A stretch of DNA of 64,000 nucleotides, from NCBI RefSeq assembly GCF_018449515.1, contig NZ_JAAVUQ010000040.1, forward strand, positions 1 to 64,000, given 5' to 3'. The notes under the pieces were generated by a model. It did no database searches. It was not told the origin of the DNA and saw nothing but the letters and a program-made list of their open reading frames with translations. Source of the DNA: Caballeronia sp. dw_19. GTDB lineage: Bacteria > Pseudomonadota > Gammaproteobacteria > Burkholderiales > Burkholderiaceae. This document shows, one piece after another, positions 54,350-63,429 of this stretch; the stretch's first letter is position 1, and each line of letters opens with the position of its first letter. The position numbers were made by a program, and so were the translations under genes.

Positions 54350-55107
54350 ATATTCATGCAGTCCGCGCAATCTATCTATTCGAAATGGCGCGCACCTGGC
54401 GCACCATCATGGGCAGTATCATCTCGCCGGTGATTTCCACCTCGCTCTATTTCGTCGTGTTCGGCGCCGCGATCGGTTCACGCATTCCCGAAGTGAACGG
54501 CGTGAGTTACGGCGCGTTCATCGTGCCGGGGCTCGTCATGTTGTCGTTGCTCACGCAGAGCGTGTCCAACGCGTCGTTCGGCATCTATTTCCCCAGGTTT
54601 ACGGGGACTATCTACGAACTGCTGTCGGCGCCGGTTTCGTATATGGAGATCGTGCTGAGCTACGTTGGCGCGGCCGCCACCAAGTCGATCATCCTTGGCC
54701 TCATCATTCTTGCGACCGCGCGGCTGTTCGTGCCGTTGCACGTCGATCACCCGTTCTGGATGATCGTATTCCTGCTGCTGACGGCGGTGACGTTCAGCTT
54801 GCTGGGATTCATCATTGGCATCTGGGCGGACGGGTTCGAGAAGCTGCAGGTGATTCCGCTGCTGATCATCACGCCGCTGACTTTCCTGGGCGGGAGTTTT
54901 TATTCCATCGATATCCTGCCGCCGTTCTGGAAAGCCGTCGCGTTGTTCAATCCGGTGGTGTACCTGATCAGCGGGTTTCGCTGGAGTTTCTACGGCACCG
55001 CCGATGTCGGCGTCGAGATCAGCCTTATCATGACGCTGGTGTTCCTCGCGGTGTTTATCGGCGTGGTCGCATGGATCTTCAAGACGGGTTACAGGCTGAA
55101 ATCATAG
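54346..55107 (+). CDS. ABC-2 type permease
   Basis: 253 aa with six hydrophobic helices. ABC-2 hallmarks: IYLFEMARTWRTIMGSIISP, LYFVVFGAAIGSRIPEV and the C-terminal PLTFLGGSFYSIDILP. Forms the exporter with the coupled ATPase gene. Probably a homodimer. Confidence 0.93.
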   Translation: MNIHAVRAIYLFEMARTWRTIMGSIISPVISTSLYFVVFGAAIGSRIPEVNGVSYGAFIVPGLVMLSLLTQSVSNASFGIYFPRFTGTIYELLSAPVSYMEIVLSYVGAAATKSIILGLIILATARLFVPLHVDHPFWMIVFLLLTAVTFSLLGFIIGIWADGFEKLQVIPLLIITPLTFLGGSFYSIDILPPFWKAVALFNPVVYLISGFRWSFYGTADVGVEISLIMTLVFLAVFIGVVAWIFKTGYRLKS

Positions 55108-55119
55108 GGAGCGTGGCTG

Positions 55120-55638
55120 ATGCGTGACGTGCTGATCGAACGGTTCGGGCTCCAGCCGCACCCTGAGGGCGGGTATTTTCGCGAGACATTTCGCGGCGCG
55201 GACAGGGTAGCGCGCGAGCTCACGCGTGATGTTGCGCCCGGCGAGACGCGCTCCGCATCGACGGCGATCTACTACATGCTTTGCGATGGCGCGCATTCGG
55301 CGTGGCATCGAATCCGCTCGGACGAGGTGTGGCACTTTTATGCAGGAGAGCCAATCAACGTTCATGTCATCGATACCGCGGGGCAGTTGCTCACGCATCG
55401 CCTGGGTAACGCACTGACGCATGACGACGCTGTATTCCAGGCGGTCGTTCCGGCGGGGCAGTGGTTTGCGGCGGAGTTATGTGACCCGGCGGCGTTCGCG
55501 CTGGTGGGCTGCACGGTAGCACCGGGTTTCGAGTTCAGCGAGTTCGAACTTGCCGATGTAACCGCTTTGACAAAAGCGTATCCGCAGCACGAGGCCGTGA
55601 TCGGAAGGTTGGGTCCGGCGGTAGGGGCGAAGCGCTGA
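55120..55638 (+). CDS. Cupin-family protein (DUF985)
   Basis: 172 aa. Matches DUF985 with LQPHPEGGYFRETFRG, STAIYYMLCDGAHSAWHRIR and FVALVGCTVAPGFEF-like FALVGCTVAPGFEFSEFEL. Metal-binding cupin of unknown substrate. Only 12 bp after the ABC permease, so possibly the third gene of that operon. Confidence 0.9.
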   Translation: MRDVLIERFGLQPHPEGGYFRETFRGADRVARELTRDVAPGETRSASTAIYYMLCDGAHSAWHRIRSDEVWHFYAGEPINVHVIDTAGQLLTHRLGNALTHDDAVFQAVVPAGQWFAAELCDPAAFALVGCTVAPGFEFSEFELADVTALTKAYPQHEAVIGRLGPAVGAKR

Positions 55639-55703
55639 GCGCATGCCGGTGCATGCCACACACTGCATACAACCCATACCTGAGAACAACGTAAAAGCAG
55701 AAC

Positions 55704-55745
55704 AAAAAAAAGCGGCGCTCTCATTTCTGAGGCGCCGCTTTTTCG
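55704..55745. terminator. Bidirectional rho-independent terminator
   Basis: A-run plus GCGGCGC paired with GCGCCGC plus T5, with a bulged T, between the convergent DUF985 and small-protein genes. Confidence 0.8.
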
Positions 55746-55753
55746 TGCTTCTA

Positions 55754-55957
55754 TTATAGATTGGCCCTGACTGCGTCGCGGACGGCATCCATCATGCCGC
55801 CGTGATTCAGCGGTATGTCGAGTGAATCACCATAGACGTCCTGATCCGCTTGTGCACGTGCTTCCTGCGATTCGCGGCGTACCGGCGATTCGTAAGCTGT
55901 GTCACCTGAACGAATAGTGTCTCTGGCTTCGACGCGCTGCGCTTGATAACTCTTCAC
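55754..55957 (-). CDS. Small hydrophilic protein
   Basis: 67 aa starting from GTG 55957, with a strong AAGGAG six bases upstream that decides the start. Sequence is Arg/Glu/Asp-rich (RVEARDTIRSGDTAYESPVR), then DVYGDSLDIPLNHGGMMDAV. Unknown family. Confidence 0.65.
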   Translation of the reverse strand: MKSYQAQRVEARDTIRSGDTAYESPVRRESQEARAQADQDVYGDSLDIPLNHGGMMDAVRDAVRANL

Positions 55958-56455
55958 GATGAACTCCTTGCAGTGATGGAGCGGCGGGAGACTGCGATCC
56001 TACGGAACTGCCATGACAGATTTACGACTCTTGACGCTTTTCGGTGCACGACTGTAACGGCGGCGGACCGCTTGCCTCTGGCCGTGTTGCGCACCCTGCA
56101 ATGAAAGCGCGGCTCTACAGTTTAATGGCGTTGCGTTACGGGATTCGTACTTCTGGCTTATGAAACGATGGCTGCACTATCAGCGTGCAGCCGCGAGTTT
56201 GGGCTTGAAACTTGCAAATGACGCAAGCGTTTGCGGGGAGGCAGGAACACACCGGAGCGGTCGATAAACGTGTCAGGCAGACAGTACGAACCAGCCCGGT
56301 ACTGCATTTATCCGCGTGTGTATTACCGTCGAGGGAAACAGTTAAAGCTGTTTCTCAGAACCGGCGTGTCCGGTGCACGTGTTTCACATAGCGAAAAGCA
56401 CAACCGCATGATGCAGTCGTGCTTTCGTGCCATTTAACCGGGCTCCGCGACGCGT
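55958..56455. other. Intergenic region
   Basis: About 500 bp without a supported gene. A hairpin AAAGCAC...GTGCTTT is at about 56395-56428. Confidence 0.35.
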
Positions 56456-56932
56456 TCAGGCGTGCTGGTCCTGCAAATCGGCGTCGCTGGTCTCGCCCTG
56501 TGGCATGGAAGCCGCAAGAATCATCGCCGATGCGTTCTGTGGTTTCGGGTCGCGCTGTGACGGCCGGTACACCGAATCGCCTCGATGAATGAGCGCGCCG
56601 GTCAATGCGCAGGCGCCGTCAGACGTGGCCGTGGTCACGCGCCATCCCTGGTAACCATAGTGGCAGGTTGCCGCGTCGGACCAGTACACGATCGCCGTCG
56701 CGCTGCTCGGCCGCTCGATCACGCGCACCACAGCCTCGGGGAACGGCCGTGGCGATTCCGGCGACGCCGAGACAACCCGCGGATGATCACGCTCCCACGC
56801 ACGCGTGAGCCGCTCTAGAAACGGGTGCGCGGCCTTTTGCTGCGGGGCAGGAGCTGCCGCGCGGTTGTGGGTCGCTGTCAATGAGCGGACCGTTTGCAGC
56901 CACGGGTCCGCGCTTCTCGCTAACGCTGTCAT
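56456..56932 (-). CDS. DUF3331-family protein
   Basis: 158 aa. DUF3331 pattern: VIERPSSATAIVYWSDAATC, YGYQGWRVTTA, SDGACALTGALIHRGDSVYR. Family limited mostly to Burkholderia and relatives; function unknown. ATG 56932 after AGGAACGAACC. Confidence 0.88.
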   Translation of the reverse strand: MTALARSADPWLQTVRSLTATHNRAAAPAPQQKAAHPFLERLTRAWERDHPRVVSASPESPRPFPEAVVRVIERPSSATAIVYWSDAATCHYGYQGWRVTTATSDGACALTGALIHRGDSVYRPSQRDPKPQNASAMILAASMPQGETSDADLQDQHA

Positions 56933-57270
56933 GGTTCGTTCCTGGCATGGTTCAGGGTCGAACTTACGCAATCAGCCTGCCCGGATAAATACCCTTAAGG
57001 TGAATACACTGTCTTGTTAGCGCGAATAATCGCAACAACGCTTTATGCAATAAGGCTTTGCCCGATATCGCGATGCGGCAGAAACGCTGTGTGCGCTTCA
57101 TTGAACGTTTTAATGGGTTCGATAGTGGGGCCATTCAGCGAGAGCCTTGCGTGCGGAGCGATTCTGATTTGTATGGATTACGTAAGGTGTCAAGTTTCGC
57201 CGCATTGCCGGGGAATGCGACTTGCGTAGGCCATACTAGCTGTGTACTTACAACGTTGAACGAGGTGTTC
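56933..57270. other. Intergenic region
   Basis: About 340 bp, divergent promoters for the DUF3331 gene and the RcnB-like gene. No ORF with family resemblance. Confidence 0.35.
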
Positions 57271-57760
57271 GTGAAGAAAAGTCATATTACTGTTGCAGTA
57301 CTGTTTGCAAGCTTGGGCCTGACAGCTACGGCGCTTTGCCCAAAGCGGCCCCGGCGGCCCGGGTAATCAAGATCGACCGCAAGAGCGTCCGGGTAGCCCC
57401 GCTATGCAAGGCCACAACGGCGGCGGTTATCAGAACCAAAGTCAAAACCACGGCCCTCAAGGCGGCCCTGGTGCCCAGAACCACAACAACGGCCGTCCGC
57501 CCGTGCCCATGCATGCTGACAATGGCCCGGGACGTGCCGGTCCTGGCGGCCCGCGTGCAGAAGGCCCGCGTGATTGGCACAACGGGGACCGCTTGCCGAG
57601 CGACTATCGTGATCGCCAATATGTGGTCGACGATTATCGCGGTTATGGATTGCGTCAGCCCCCGCGCGGTTACCACTGGGTGGGCGTGAACGGCGATTAC
57701 GTGCTTGCCGCGATCGCGACCGGCGTGATAGCGCAGATCGTGCTGAGCAACGGCCACTAA
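57271..57760 (+). pseudogene. RcnB-family periplasmic protein gene with a one-base frameshift
   Basis: The first frame opens with GTG 57271 after GAGG and gives a signal peptide (KKSHITVAVLFASLGLTATA), then runs into a stop at 57366. Removing one T from the run at 57335-57337 restores TALAQSGPGGPGNQDRP, a normal cleavage region, which continues in frame through a Gly/Asn/Gln/Pro-rich segment into the RcnB domain (DRQYVVDDYRGYGLRQPP, GVNGDYVLAAIATGV) ending at 57760, about 160 codons. RcnB proteins modulate Ni/Co export. Inactivating mutation or sequencing error. Confidence 0.85.
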
Positions 57761-57823
57761 GCGCTTACTCGCGGTCTTACTTGCGCCCCGCTGCCGTAGC
57801 GGACGTATCCGCGAGTCAAATTA

Positions 57824-57866
57824 ACAAGGCCGGTCCAAACTCGCGTTTTGGACCGGCCTTGTTTTA
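57824..57866 (+). terminator. Rho-independent terminator
   Basis: Perfect 16-bp stem ACAAGGCCGGTCCAAA / TTTGGACCGGCCTTGT followed by a T-rich tail; between the RcnB-like gene and the convergent TetR gene. Confidence 0.8.
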
Positions 57867-57902
57867 TGCCCGCGGCGTGAACTCTCCACCGCCACCGTTG
57901 CG

Positions 57903-58487
57903 CTACATCCTGGCGGTATCGGTGATCGCTTTCACCACGCGCGCCAGCGACTTCAACGCTACGTCAGGCGATTCTTCAAATTGCGCACCGACTATGGCGC
58001 CATCCACCGCCATGGCCAATGCACGCGCGTCGGCCTTCGCCATTCTCGACGATGCCGGCAAGAGCGTCCTGATGACCGCGGCCATGTCCAGCTTGTGACG
58101 TCGTGAAATATCGACCGCTTCGGGCAGGGTCCCGCCCACTTCCACCACCGCGTTAATGAACGCACAGCCGCGATACACATCGCTCTCGAACCATTCTGCC
58201 AGCGCCGGCACCAGCGCATCCGCGTCTGCGCCGTGACGCTTCACGGCGTCTTCGAACCAGGTCATCCAGTTGCGATGCCTATACTCCAGGAATGCAACGA
58301 TCAGATCGTTTTTCGCCGGATAGTAGCGATAAAACGTCTTCTTCGCGACGCCCGATTCCGCGATCACACGATCGATGCCGGTCGCGCGAATGCCATCCCG
58401 ATAGAACAGCGCGTGGGCGGTGACAAGAATGCGCTCGGCCGGTGACAGCTCGGCCAAAAGCTCTGTATTTGATGAATAGTTGTTCAT
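57903..58487 (-). CDS. TetR-family transcriptional regulator
   Basis: 194 aa. HTH about 15-62 (AHALFYRDGIRATGIDRVIA, then GVAKKTFYRYYPAKNDLI). C-terminal domain with FESDVYRGCAFINAVVEVG, the TetR_C_11-like branch. Divergent from the DUF1348 gene with two palindromic operators between (58499-58552), so it very probably represses both itself and that gene. Confidence 0.93.
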   Translation of the reverse strand: MNNYSSNTELLAELSPAERILVTAHALFYRDGIRATGIDRVIAESGVAKKTFYRYYPAKNDLIVAFLEYRHRNWMTWFEDAVKRHGADADALVPALAEWFESDVYRGCAFINAVVEVGGTLPEAVDISRRHKLDMAAVIRTLLPASSRMAKADARALAMAVDGAIVGAQFEESPDVALKSLARVVKAITDTARM

Positions 58488-58498
58488 GGTGAGTCATT

Positions 58499-58552
58499 GT
58501 AGACAGGTCTGTCTCCTTGCGCTAGAGTGAGGGTGTAGACAGACCTGTCTAC
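58499..58552. promoter_or_regulatory. Double TetR operator
   Basis: Two copies of the palindrome GTAGACAGRYCTGTCTAC: 58499-58516 (last bases CC instead of AC) and 58535-58552 (perfect 18 bp), 36 bp apart centre to centre. They lie between the TetR start (58487) and the DUF1348 start (58635). Confidence 0.88.
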
Positions 58553-58634
58553 TGGCAGATCATGCTGTCGACCGACAACACAATCGACATTACATCATTC
58601 GCCGATCAACTCCCCACGATCAAAAGGAAACGCC

Positions 58635-59102
58635 ATGGAAAGCAAACCGCCGTTCCCGCCATTCGATGCCGACACCGCCCGGCAAAAGGTCCGTCTCGCG
58701 GAAGACGGCTGGAATTCCCGCGACCCGAAGCGGGTTGCCCTCGCCTATAGCGAAGACACACGCTGGCGCAACCGCGCAGAGTTTGTGTCGGGACGTGCTG
58801 AGGTGGAGGCGTTCCTGGCGCGCAAATGGGCGCGTGAACTGGACTATCGGTTGATCAAGGAATTGTGGGCGTTCACCGAATCACGGATTGCGGTGCGCTT
58901 TGCTTACGAATGGCACGATGATTCCAAAAACCGGTTCCGGAGCTACGGCAATGAGAACTGGGAGTTCAACGAAGCTGGCTTGATGACGCATCGGCACGCG
59001 TGTATCAACGACTTGCCGATCAAGGAGTCCGAGCGCAAATATCACTGGCCGCTCGGCCGCCGTCCCGACGATCATCCTGGCTTGAGCGACCTGGGGTTCT
59101 GA
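58635..59102 (+). CDS. DUF1348 / NTF2-like protein
   Basis: 155 aa, cone-shaped NTF2-like fold. DUF1348 pattern: KVRLAEDGWNSRDPKRVALA, DTRWRNRAEFVSGRAEVEAF, WELNEAGLM-like WEFNEAGLMTHRHACINDLP. Typical of small detoxification or electron-transfer-free enzymes induced by TetR regulators. Under the divergent TetR's operators. Reaction unknown. Confidence 0.92.
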   Translation: MESKPPFPPFDADTARQKVRLAEDGWNSRDPKRVALAYSEDTRWRNRAEFVSGRAEVEAFLARKWARELDYRLIKELWAFTESRIAVRFAYEWHDDSKNRFRSYGNENWEFNEAGLMTHRHACINDLPIKESERKYHWPLGRRPDDHPGLSDLGF

Positions 59103-59112
59103 TCGAAGCTCG

Positions 59113-59157
59113 GCCGGCAGTCTCTTCGATCATCGATTGCATCGACTGACTGCCGGC
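59113..59157. terminator. Possible bidirectional terminator hairpin
   Basis: 10-bp arms GCCGGCAGTC / GACTGCCGGC with an inner CGAT/ATCG stem between convergent genes. No T run. Confidence 0.4.
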
Positions 59158-59160
59158 ATG

Positions 59161-60180
59161 CTAGCGGCCTCGCCGCCGGTAAAAGGCCCACCATCCCGCC
59201 AGCACGGTGAAGGTCGCAACGATCGCCACCATCAGCCAGAACCCGTGTTTGTTGTCGGCCAGCGGCACTCCGCCAACATTCATGCCGAAAATCCCCGCGA
59301 CTATGTTGATCGGCAGCGCCAGCACGGTAACCAGCGTCAGCGTGAAAAGCGTGCGGTTGCTTTGCTCGTCCGTGCGCGCGGCGATCTCTTCCTGCAGCAG
59401 CTTGATGCGTTCTACCAGCCCCGCAAGATCGCCCAACACCAGCGAAAATTCCTCGGTGGCATCGCGAAGATCCTGAAGGTCGAGATTTTGCAGCCAGCGC
59501 GGCGGCCGTGCCAGCAGCCGGAAAATCGATCCCGGTTCAGGCGCGAGCAAACGCTGCAACCTGACGAGCACGCGTCGCGACGCGCCGAGTTCGGAGCGGG
59601 TAGCGGGGGACCGCATGGAAAGAAACCGGTCTTCTATCTGGTCGATGTCAATGCTCGTGCGCCGGACGATTTGTACCAGCAGATCGGCCTGGTCGCGCAA
59701 CAGATGAATGAGCAGTTCGGCCGTCGACCGGAAGACCTCGCCGTTGCGTACCGATTCCCGCAGTGTATCGATGGAACGCAGCGGTTTCAGCCGCGCGGTG
59801 ATGAGCAGCTTTTCGCGCGTGTAGACCCATAACGTTGCGATTTCGGAGGGTGTTACGTCGAAGTTGAACATCACGTCGTTGATGACGGCGAGCAGCGCGC
59901 CCTCCTGATGTTCTATCCGCGTGGAATGCGAGCCGTCGCGCAGGTTCTCGAAGAAGGCGTCCGGCAGCTCGAGCTGCGTGCGCATCCAGCGTTCGCTTGC
60001 GCTGTTCGCGAGGTCGAAGTGCAGCCAGACGAAGTCGTTCGAAGCGCGTTCGGCGCTGGATTGCGCCAGCCACTCGAGCGCACCGGCGGAGTCGATAGCC
60101 AGGCCCGCCGTGTCCGGGGCGAAACGAAAGCCGCACACGATGCCGGAGAAATCCGAGGCGTAGGGTAGGGCGGTAGTCAT
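59161..60180 (-). CDS. zntB: CorA-family metal transporter, ZntB type
   Basis: 339 aa. Large N-terminal cytoplasmic domain, long helix around 200-280, and two C-terminal membrane helices with the family signature GMNVGG in GIFGMNVGGVPLADNKHGFW. ZntB moves Zn2+ (reported with a proton gradient). ATG 60180 preferred over 60246. Convergent with the DUF1348 gene. Confidence 0.92.
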   Translation of the reverse strand: MTTALPYASDFSGIVCGFRFAPDTAGLAIDSAGALEWLAQSSAERASNDFVWLHFDLANSASERWMRTQLELPDAFFENLRDGSHSTRIEHQEGALLAVINDVMFNFDVTPSEIATLWVYTREKLLITARLKPLRSIDTLRESVRNGEVFRSTAELLIHLLRDQADLLVQIVRRTSIDIDQIEDRFLSMRSPATRSELGASRRVLVRLQRLLAPEPGSIFRLLARPPRWLQNLDLQDLRDATEEFSLVLGDLAGLVERIKLLQEEIAARTDEQSNRTLFTLTLVTVLALPINIVAGIFGMNVGGVPLADNKHGFWLMVAIVATFTVLAGWWAFYRRRGR

Positions 60181-60297
60181 GGTGAGTCGGTCATCAGCAA
60201 TGGCAATTGGAAGGGACTGCGGATTTCGATTGTCCCTGCCATGCAATTCGAATCAAGCAACGTCCGCCTCGATTTGCGTTATTGTTGGGCAAATGCC

Positions 60298-60330
60298 GCG
60301 TGACACAGAAAGTACTTATGGTTGTCACGC
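60298..60330. promoter_or_regulatory. Inverted repeat GCGTGACA / TGTCACGC
   Basis: 8-bp arms, 17-bp loop, in the divergent zntB/60408 spacer. Could be an operator or a leader hairpin; assigned only from symmetry. Confidence 0.3.
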
Positions 60331-60407
60331 CCTATGGGTAGACTCGCGCGGTGCAAGAGGGCCGTCGGGCGCAGCCCGACCCTTTAAGCTTCATCGGGGA
60401 AACACAA

Positions 60408-60740
60408 ATGGAAGATCGCGTCGAGCAGGACGAACCTACGCAAACCACGGCAGACGGACTGACGCGGCTCGCGACGAGCATCGTCGAATTGCTGGGCGAG
60501 CAGGCCATCGACAGCCGTCTGGGAGCCAAATTGCTCAAGCGGCTGGAAAAGGAAGCGAAGCTGGTGGAGGAATCGGGGCCGCAGCCGCTGAACAAGGCTC
60601 AAAAACGCAGTTTGCGCGACGCGCTGGACGGTCTCGAACACGCAGTGCGTCAGGTCGATGCAAACCTGTTGGTATCGGCGAACGCAAAACTACGCTCCAC
60701 CGACGAATCTTCCAGCAAAAAGGCCAAAACAAAATCCTGA
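60408..60740 (+). CDS. Small helical hypothetical protein
   Basis: 110 aa, charged and helical (ATSIVELLGEQAIDSRLGAK, LEHAVRQVDANLLVSANAKL), Lys-rich C-terminus. No signal or membrane segment. GGGGAA precedes ATG 60408. Family not recognised. Confidence 0.6.
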   Translation: MEDRVEQDEPTQTTADGLTRLATSIVELLGEQAIDSRLGAKLLKRLEKEAKLVEESGPQPLNKAQKRSLRDALDGLEHAVRQVDANLLVSANAKLRSTDESSSKKAKTKS

Positions 60741-60917
60741 AGCCGCGCCGGCGTCGCCCTGCGAAGCCGGCGCGCCGCCGGTTTTAAGCGCATCCGGCTT
60801 TATCGGACAAGCGATCTGGCGGTTTTTTCATCACGTCGACATAAACCGCTTGCAGCAAATAAGCAAGATGGCGCGGAAAATGCTGCGTTTGCTGCACATG
60901 CATAAATCTGAGCGGTC

Positions 60918-61355
60918 ATGGTTTCAGTCTCTTCTACCCCAAGCTGCGTGTTATGGACCGACCGGAATGTCGACGCGGACGCCGGCCGTTGGCGCATTCT
61001 GGTTGTCGACGACAACGCCGCCAGCGCCGAGGGCCTCGCTGCGGCGCTGAGCGCGGATGGTTGTGATGCGCGGTATGTGTTGAGCGGCGTTGACGCGCTG
61101 CAGGCTATTGACGGCTGGGTGCCGCACATTGTGGTGCTCGACATCAGCATGCCGGAGCACGACGGTTTTGCGACCGCGCGCGTGCTGCGCCGGATTTCCC
61201 CCACCCGGAACGCCGGGATCATCGCCTTTACGGCGCTCGGCGAGGATTACGTGCGCTCGAAAGGCCTCCACGCGGGGTTCGACGGCTATTGCCAGAAGGG
61301 CAACGCGCCCGGTGTCCTGGTCAGCCTGATCAGCCGGCTGGTCCAGGTTCACTGA
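60918..61355 (+). CDS. Single-domain response regulator
   Basis: 145 aa. About 24 N-terminal extra residues, then a receiver: acidic pair D31/D32, phospho-acceptor D75 in VVLDISMPEHDG, Ala-Phe-Thr at the switch (IIAFTALG) and Lys in YCQKGNAP. No output domain or kinase partner nearby. It might feed the CheV or KaiC systems, but nothing in the context proves it. Confidence 0.9.
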   Translation: MVSVSSTPSCVLWTDRNVDADAGRWRILVVDDNAASAEGLAAALSADGCDARYVLSGVDALQAIDGWVPHIVVLDISMPEHDGFATARVLRRISPTRNAGIIAFTALGEDYVRSKGLHAGFDGYCQKGNAPGVLVSLISRLVQVH

Positions 61356-61672
61356 ACATTCCCCGAGAATTCAGTGGGGCGATGAGCGTCCGATTCGAAT
61401 TTTTTTGATTTCGTCGGGTCAGGCCCTCTAAAAATCCTGCTTACCGCGACTTCCGGGTGAGCCTTTTACAGGCTCGCCCGCAGCGATTTTCCCCGATCTG
61501 GACGTCCTCCCATTATTGGTTTATCCCGAAAAGTGTATTGAACTTTATGGGGATAAAAAGCCGATAGTAGGGGTATACACTGCATTTCATTGACGAAGCA
61601 GCTACCGAAATAAGTTTGACCGCTGCGACGCCTTCTGAACCAGTCGAAGTCCAACGTATATCGGAGCTCAGC
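61356..61672. other. Intergenic region
   Basis: About 315 bp. A hairpin CGGGTGAGCC / GGCTCGCCCG (61454-61480) may end the receiver transcript; the rest should be promoter for the next gene. Confidence 0.4.
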
Positions 61673-61939
61673 ATGAAAAAGAATCTTCTCGCATCGTTAC
61701 TCGTCGCCGTTACGGCTTCTATCGCAGTTCCGGCGTTTGCCAGCGGCTACGGCCCGGCACCTTCGTATCGGCCGTCGGTGGGTGCTCCGGCTTCGCAACA
61801 AGGCATGAACTTGCAAACCATCGCTGCTCAAAACAACGCTGATGCGAACGGCTACGGTGGCGCACGCACGTCGGTGTCGCAATCGGGCTCGAGCCGCGAT
61901 CGTACGAACAACGCGCAACCTGTTTTCTCCGGTCAATAA
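61673..61939 (+). CDS. Small exported protein
   Basis: 88 aa. Signal peptide (LLASLLVAVTASIAVPAFA), then a Gly/Ser/Pro/Asn/Gln-rich chain (GYGPAPSYRPSVGAPAS, NADANGYGGARTSVSQSGSS). GGAG precedes ATG. DUF4148-like small exported proteins have similar features, but the match is not clear. Confidence 0.7.
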   Translation: MKKNLLASLLVAVTASIAVPAFASGYGPAPSYRPSVGAPASQQGMNLQTIAAQNNADANGYGGARTSVSQSGSSRDRTNNAQPVFSGQ

Positions 61940-62022
61940 TCTCCGGGCTCCTACGTGCACGGCCGGCGCTACTCGCGCCGCCGTGATCGCGCCAAGCCTG
62001 ATGGCCATGTAGTACAGAAACG

Positions 62023-62064
62023 CACAAACGCCCGCTGAACGAAAGTTCTGCGGGCGTTTGTGTT
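62023..62064. terminator. Bidirectional terminator
   Basis: 13-bp stem CACAAACGCCCGC / GCGGGCGTTTGTG with an inner GAAC-GAAA-GTTC hairpin. Serves the exported protein gene and the convergent cheV-like gene. Confidence 0.75.
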
Positions 62065-62085
62065 TGTGCGTGAAGAGCGACCGTT

Positions 62086-63048
62086 TCAGGTGCCTGTCAT
62101 TTTGAGCGCATCGCGCATCACCGCCGCCAGTTCTCCCGCGGCAAACTTGGCCACATAAGCGTTCGCGCCTACTTTGCGCACATGCTCCTCGTTCGCCGAC
62201 CCGGACAGCGAGGAGTGGATCACGACCGGAATGGCCTGCATGCCGGCGTTTGCTTTGATACGGCGTGTCAGCGTGAATCCGTCCATTTCCGGCATTTCGA
62301 GGTCGGTCAGGACGAGCGCAATTTCGTCCGCGGCGCAACGGCCATGCTTTTCCGCCTTGCTCTGCAAGTCTTCCAGCACGTTCCACGCTTCCTGGCCGCT
62401 CTTGGTCATGATGAACGACACGCCCATCGCGGTCAGGCTTTGTTCGATCAGGCTGCGCGCGACGCCGGAGTCGTCGGCGGCGAGCACTTTGGTACCCGGT
62501 TTCAGGACCAGCCGGCCAGTGCTTGATTCATTGATCTCCACTTCCGTCGACGGCAGCACGTCGCGCAGAATCTGTTCGACATCCAGCACTTGCGCGAGTC
62601 GCGAGCCGTCCACGTTGCCGTCGAGGCGCGCGAAGCTGGTCACCGTCCGTCCGCCCGAATGCGATTCCGCAGACAAAACCTGATTCCATTCCAGCCGCAC
62701 GATGTCATCGACTTCCTCGACGGCAAAACCTTGCGTCGTGCGTGCGAATTCGGTGACCAGCAGGATCTTGAGACCGTTCTTCGGCTGGCAGCCCGTGACC
62801 TGCGCCAGATCGATCACGGGGATGATCTGGCCGCGGATATCGGCTACGCCAAGAATCTCCGGGTTTGCGCCGGCGACCACGGTGATAGGCGGCATGGCGA
62901 GGATCTCGCGCACCTTGAACACATTGATGCCATATAGCTCGCGTTGTTCGGAGTCCGGCGCTTCGCCCAGGCGAAACAGGAGCAGTTCGAACATGTTGTT
63001 GCCGGCGAGCCGAACCCGCTGTTCGATGTCGTGTTGTGAACTGCTCAA
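62086..63048 (-). CDS. cheV: Chemotaxis coupling protein CheV (CheW + receiver)
   Basis: 320 aa. CheW-like domain about 15-165 (NMFELLLFRLGEAP, GVADIRGQIIPVIDLAQVTG) and receiver about 185-315 with phospho-acceptor Asp in LVLTDLEMPEMDG, and Lys in AYVAKFAAGEL. Couples chemoreceptors to CheA and adapts by phosphorylation. Starts with TTG, which follows AGGAGAACCACC seven bases upstream; no in-frame ATG is better placed. No other chemotaxis gene in the window. Confidence 0.94.
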   Translation of the reverse strand: MSSSQHDIEQRVRLAGNNMFELLLFRLGEAPDSEQRELYGINVFKVREILAMPPITVVAGANPEILGVADIRGQIIPVIDLAQVTGCQPKNGLKILLVTEFARTTQGFAVEEVDDIVRLEWNQVLSAESHSGGRTVTSFARLDGNVDGSRLAQVLDVEQILRDVLPSTEVEINESSTGRLVLKPGTKVLAADDSGVARSLIEQSLTAMGVSFIMTKSGQEAWNVLEDLQSKAEKHGRCAADEIALVLTDLEMPEMDGFTLTRRIKANAGMQAIPVVIHSSLSGSANEEHVRKVGANAYVAKFAAGELAAVMRDALKMTGT

Positions 63049-63429
63049 GGTGGTTCTCCTGATTGATTTATGCCGGGCTTCTAATTAGCCGGTTCTTGAT
63101 TAGCGGCGCGGAGTGGGGAAACTGAAGCACTTTTCGGCCTGCTGTCGCGGGAACGTTTCATGCAGGGCAAGTCGCGCACGCGGCAGTATCGGGATAGACC
63201 CTTGGACGCATAAAAAGCAGTGTTTTCCAGCGTTCACGCGGCAGGTGTCTGGCCTATACTTTTTGAATGGGCTGGGTAATCTGGATGTAAGGCGCTGGAT
63301 GTACGGCGAATGATTCAACGCGGTGGCTGGGGAGTGTCAGCCGACGTGCCGCGCTCTAAACGCCGGCTATCCAACCATGTGGAACGCCCGCTATCCGGCG
63401 GGCGGCGCGCGGTTCAACGGAGGCGTTCG
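63049..63429. other. Intergenic region
   Basis: About 380 bp, divergent promoters for cheV and the CBS gene. No credible ORF. Confidence 0.4.
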
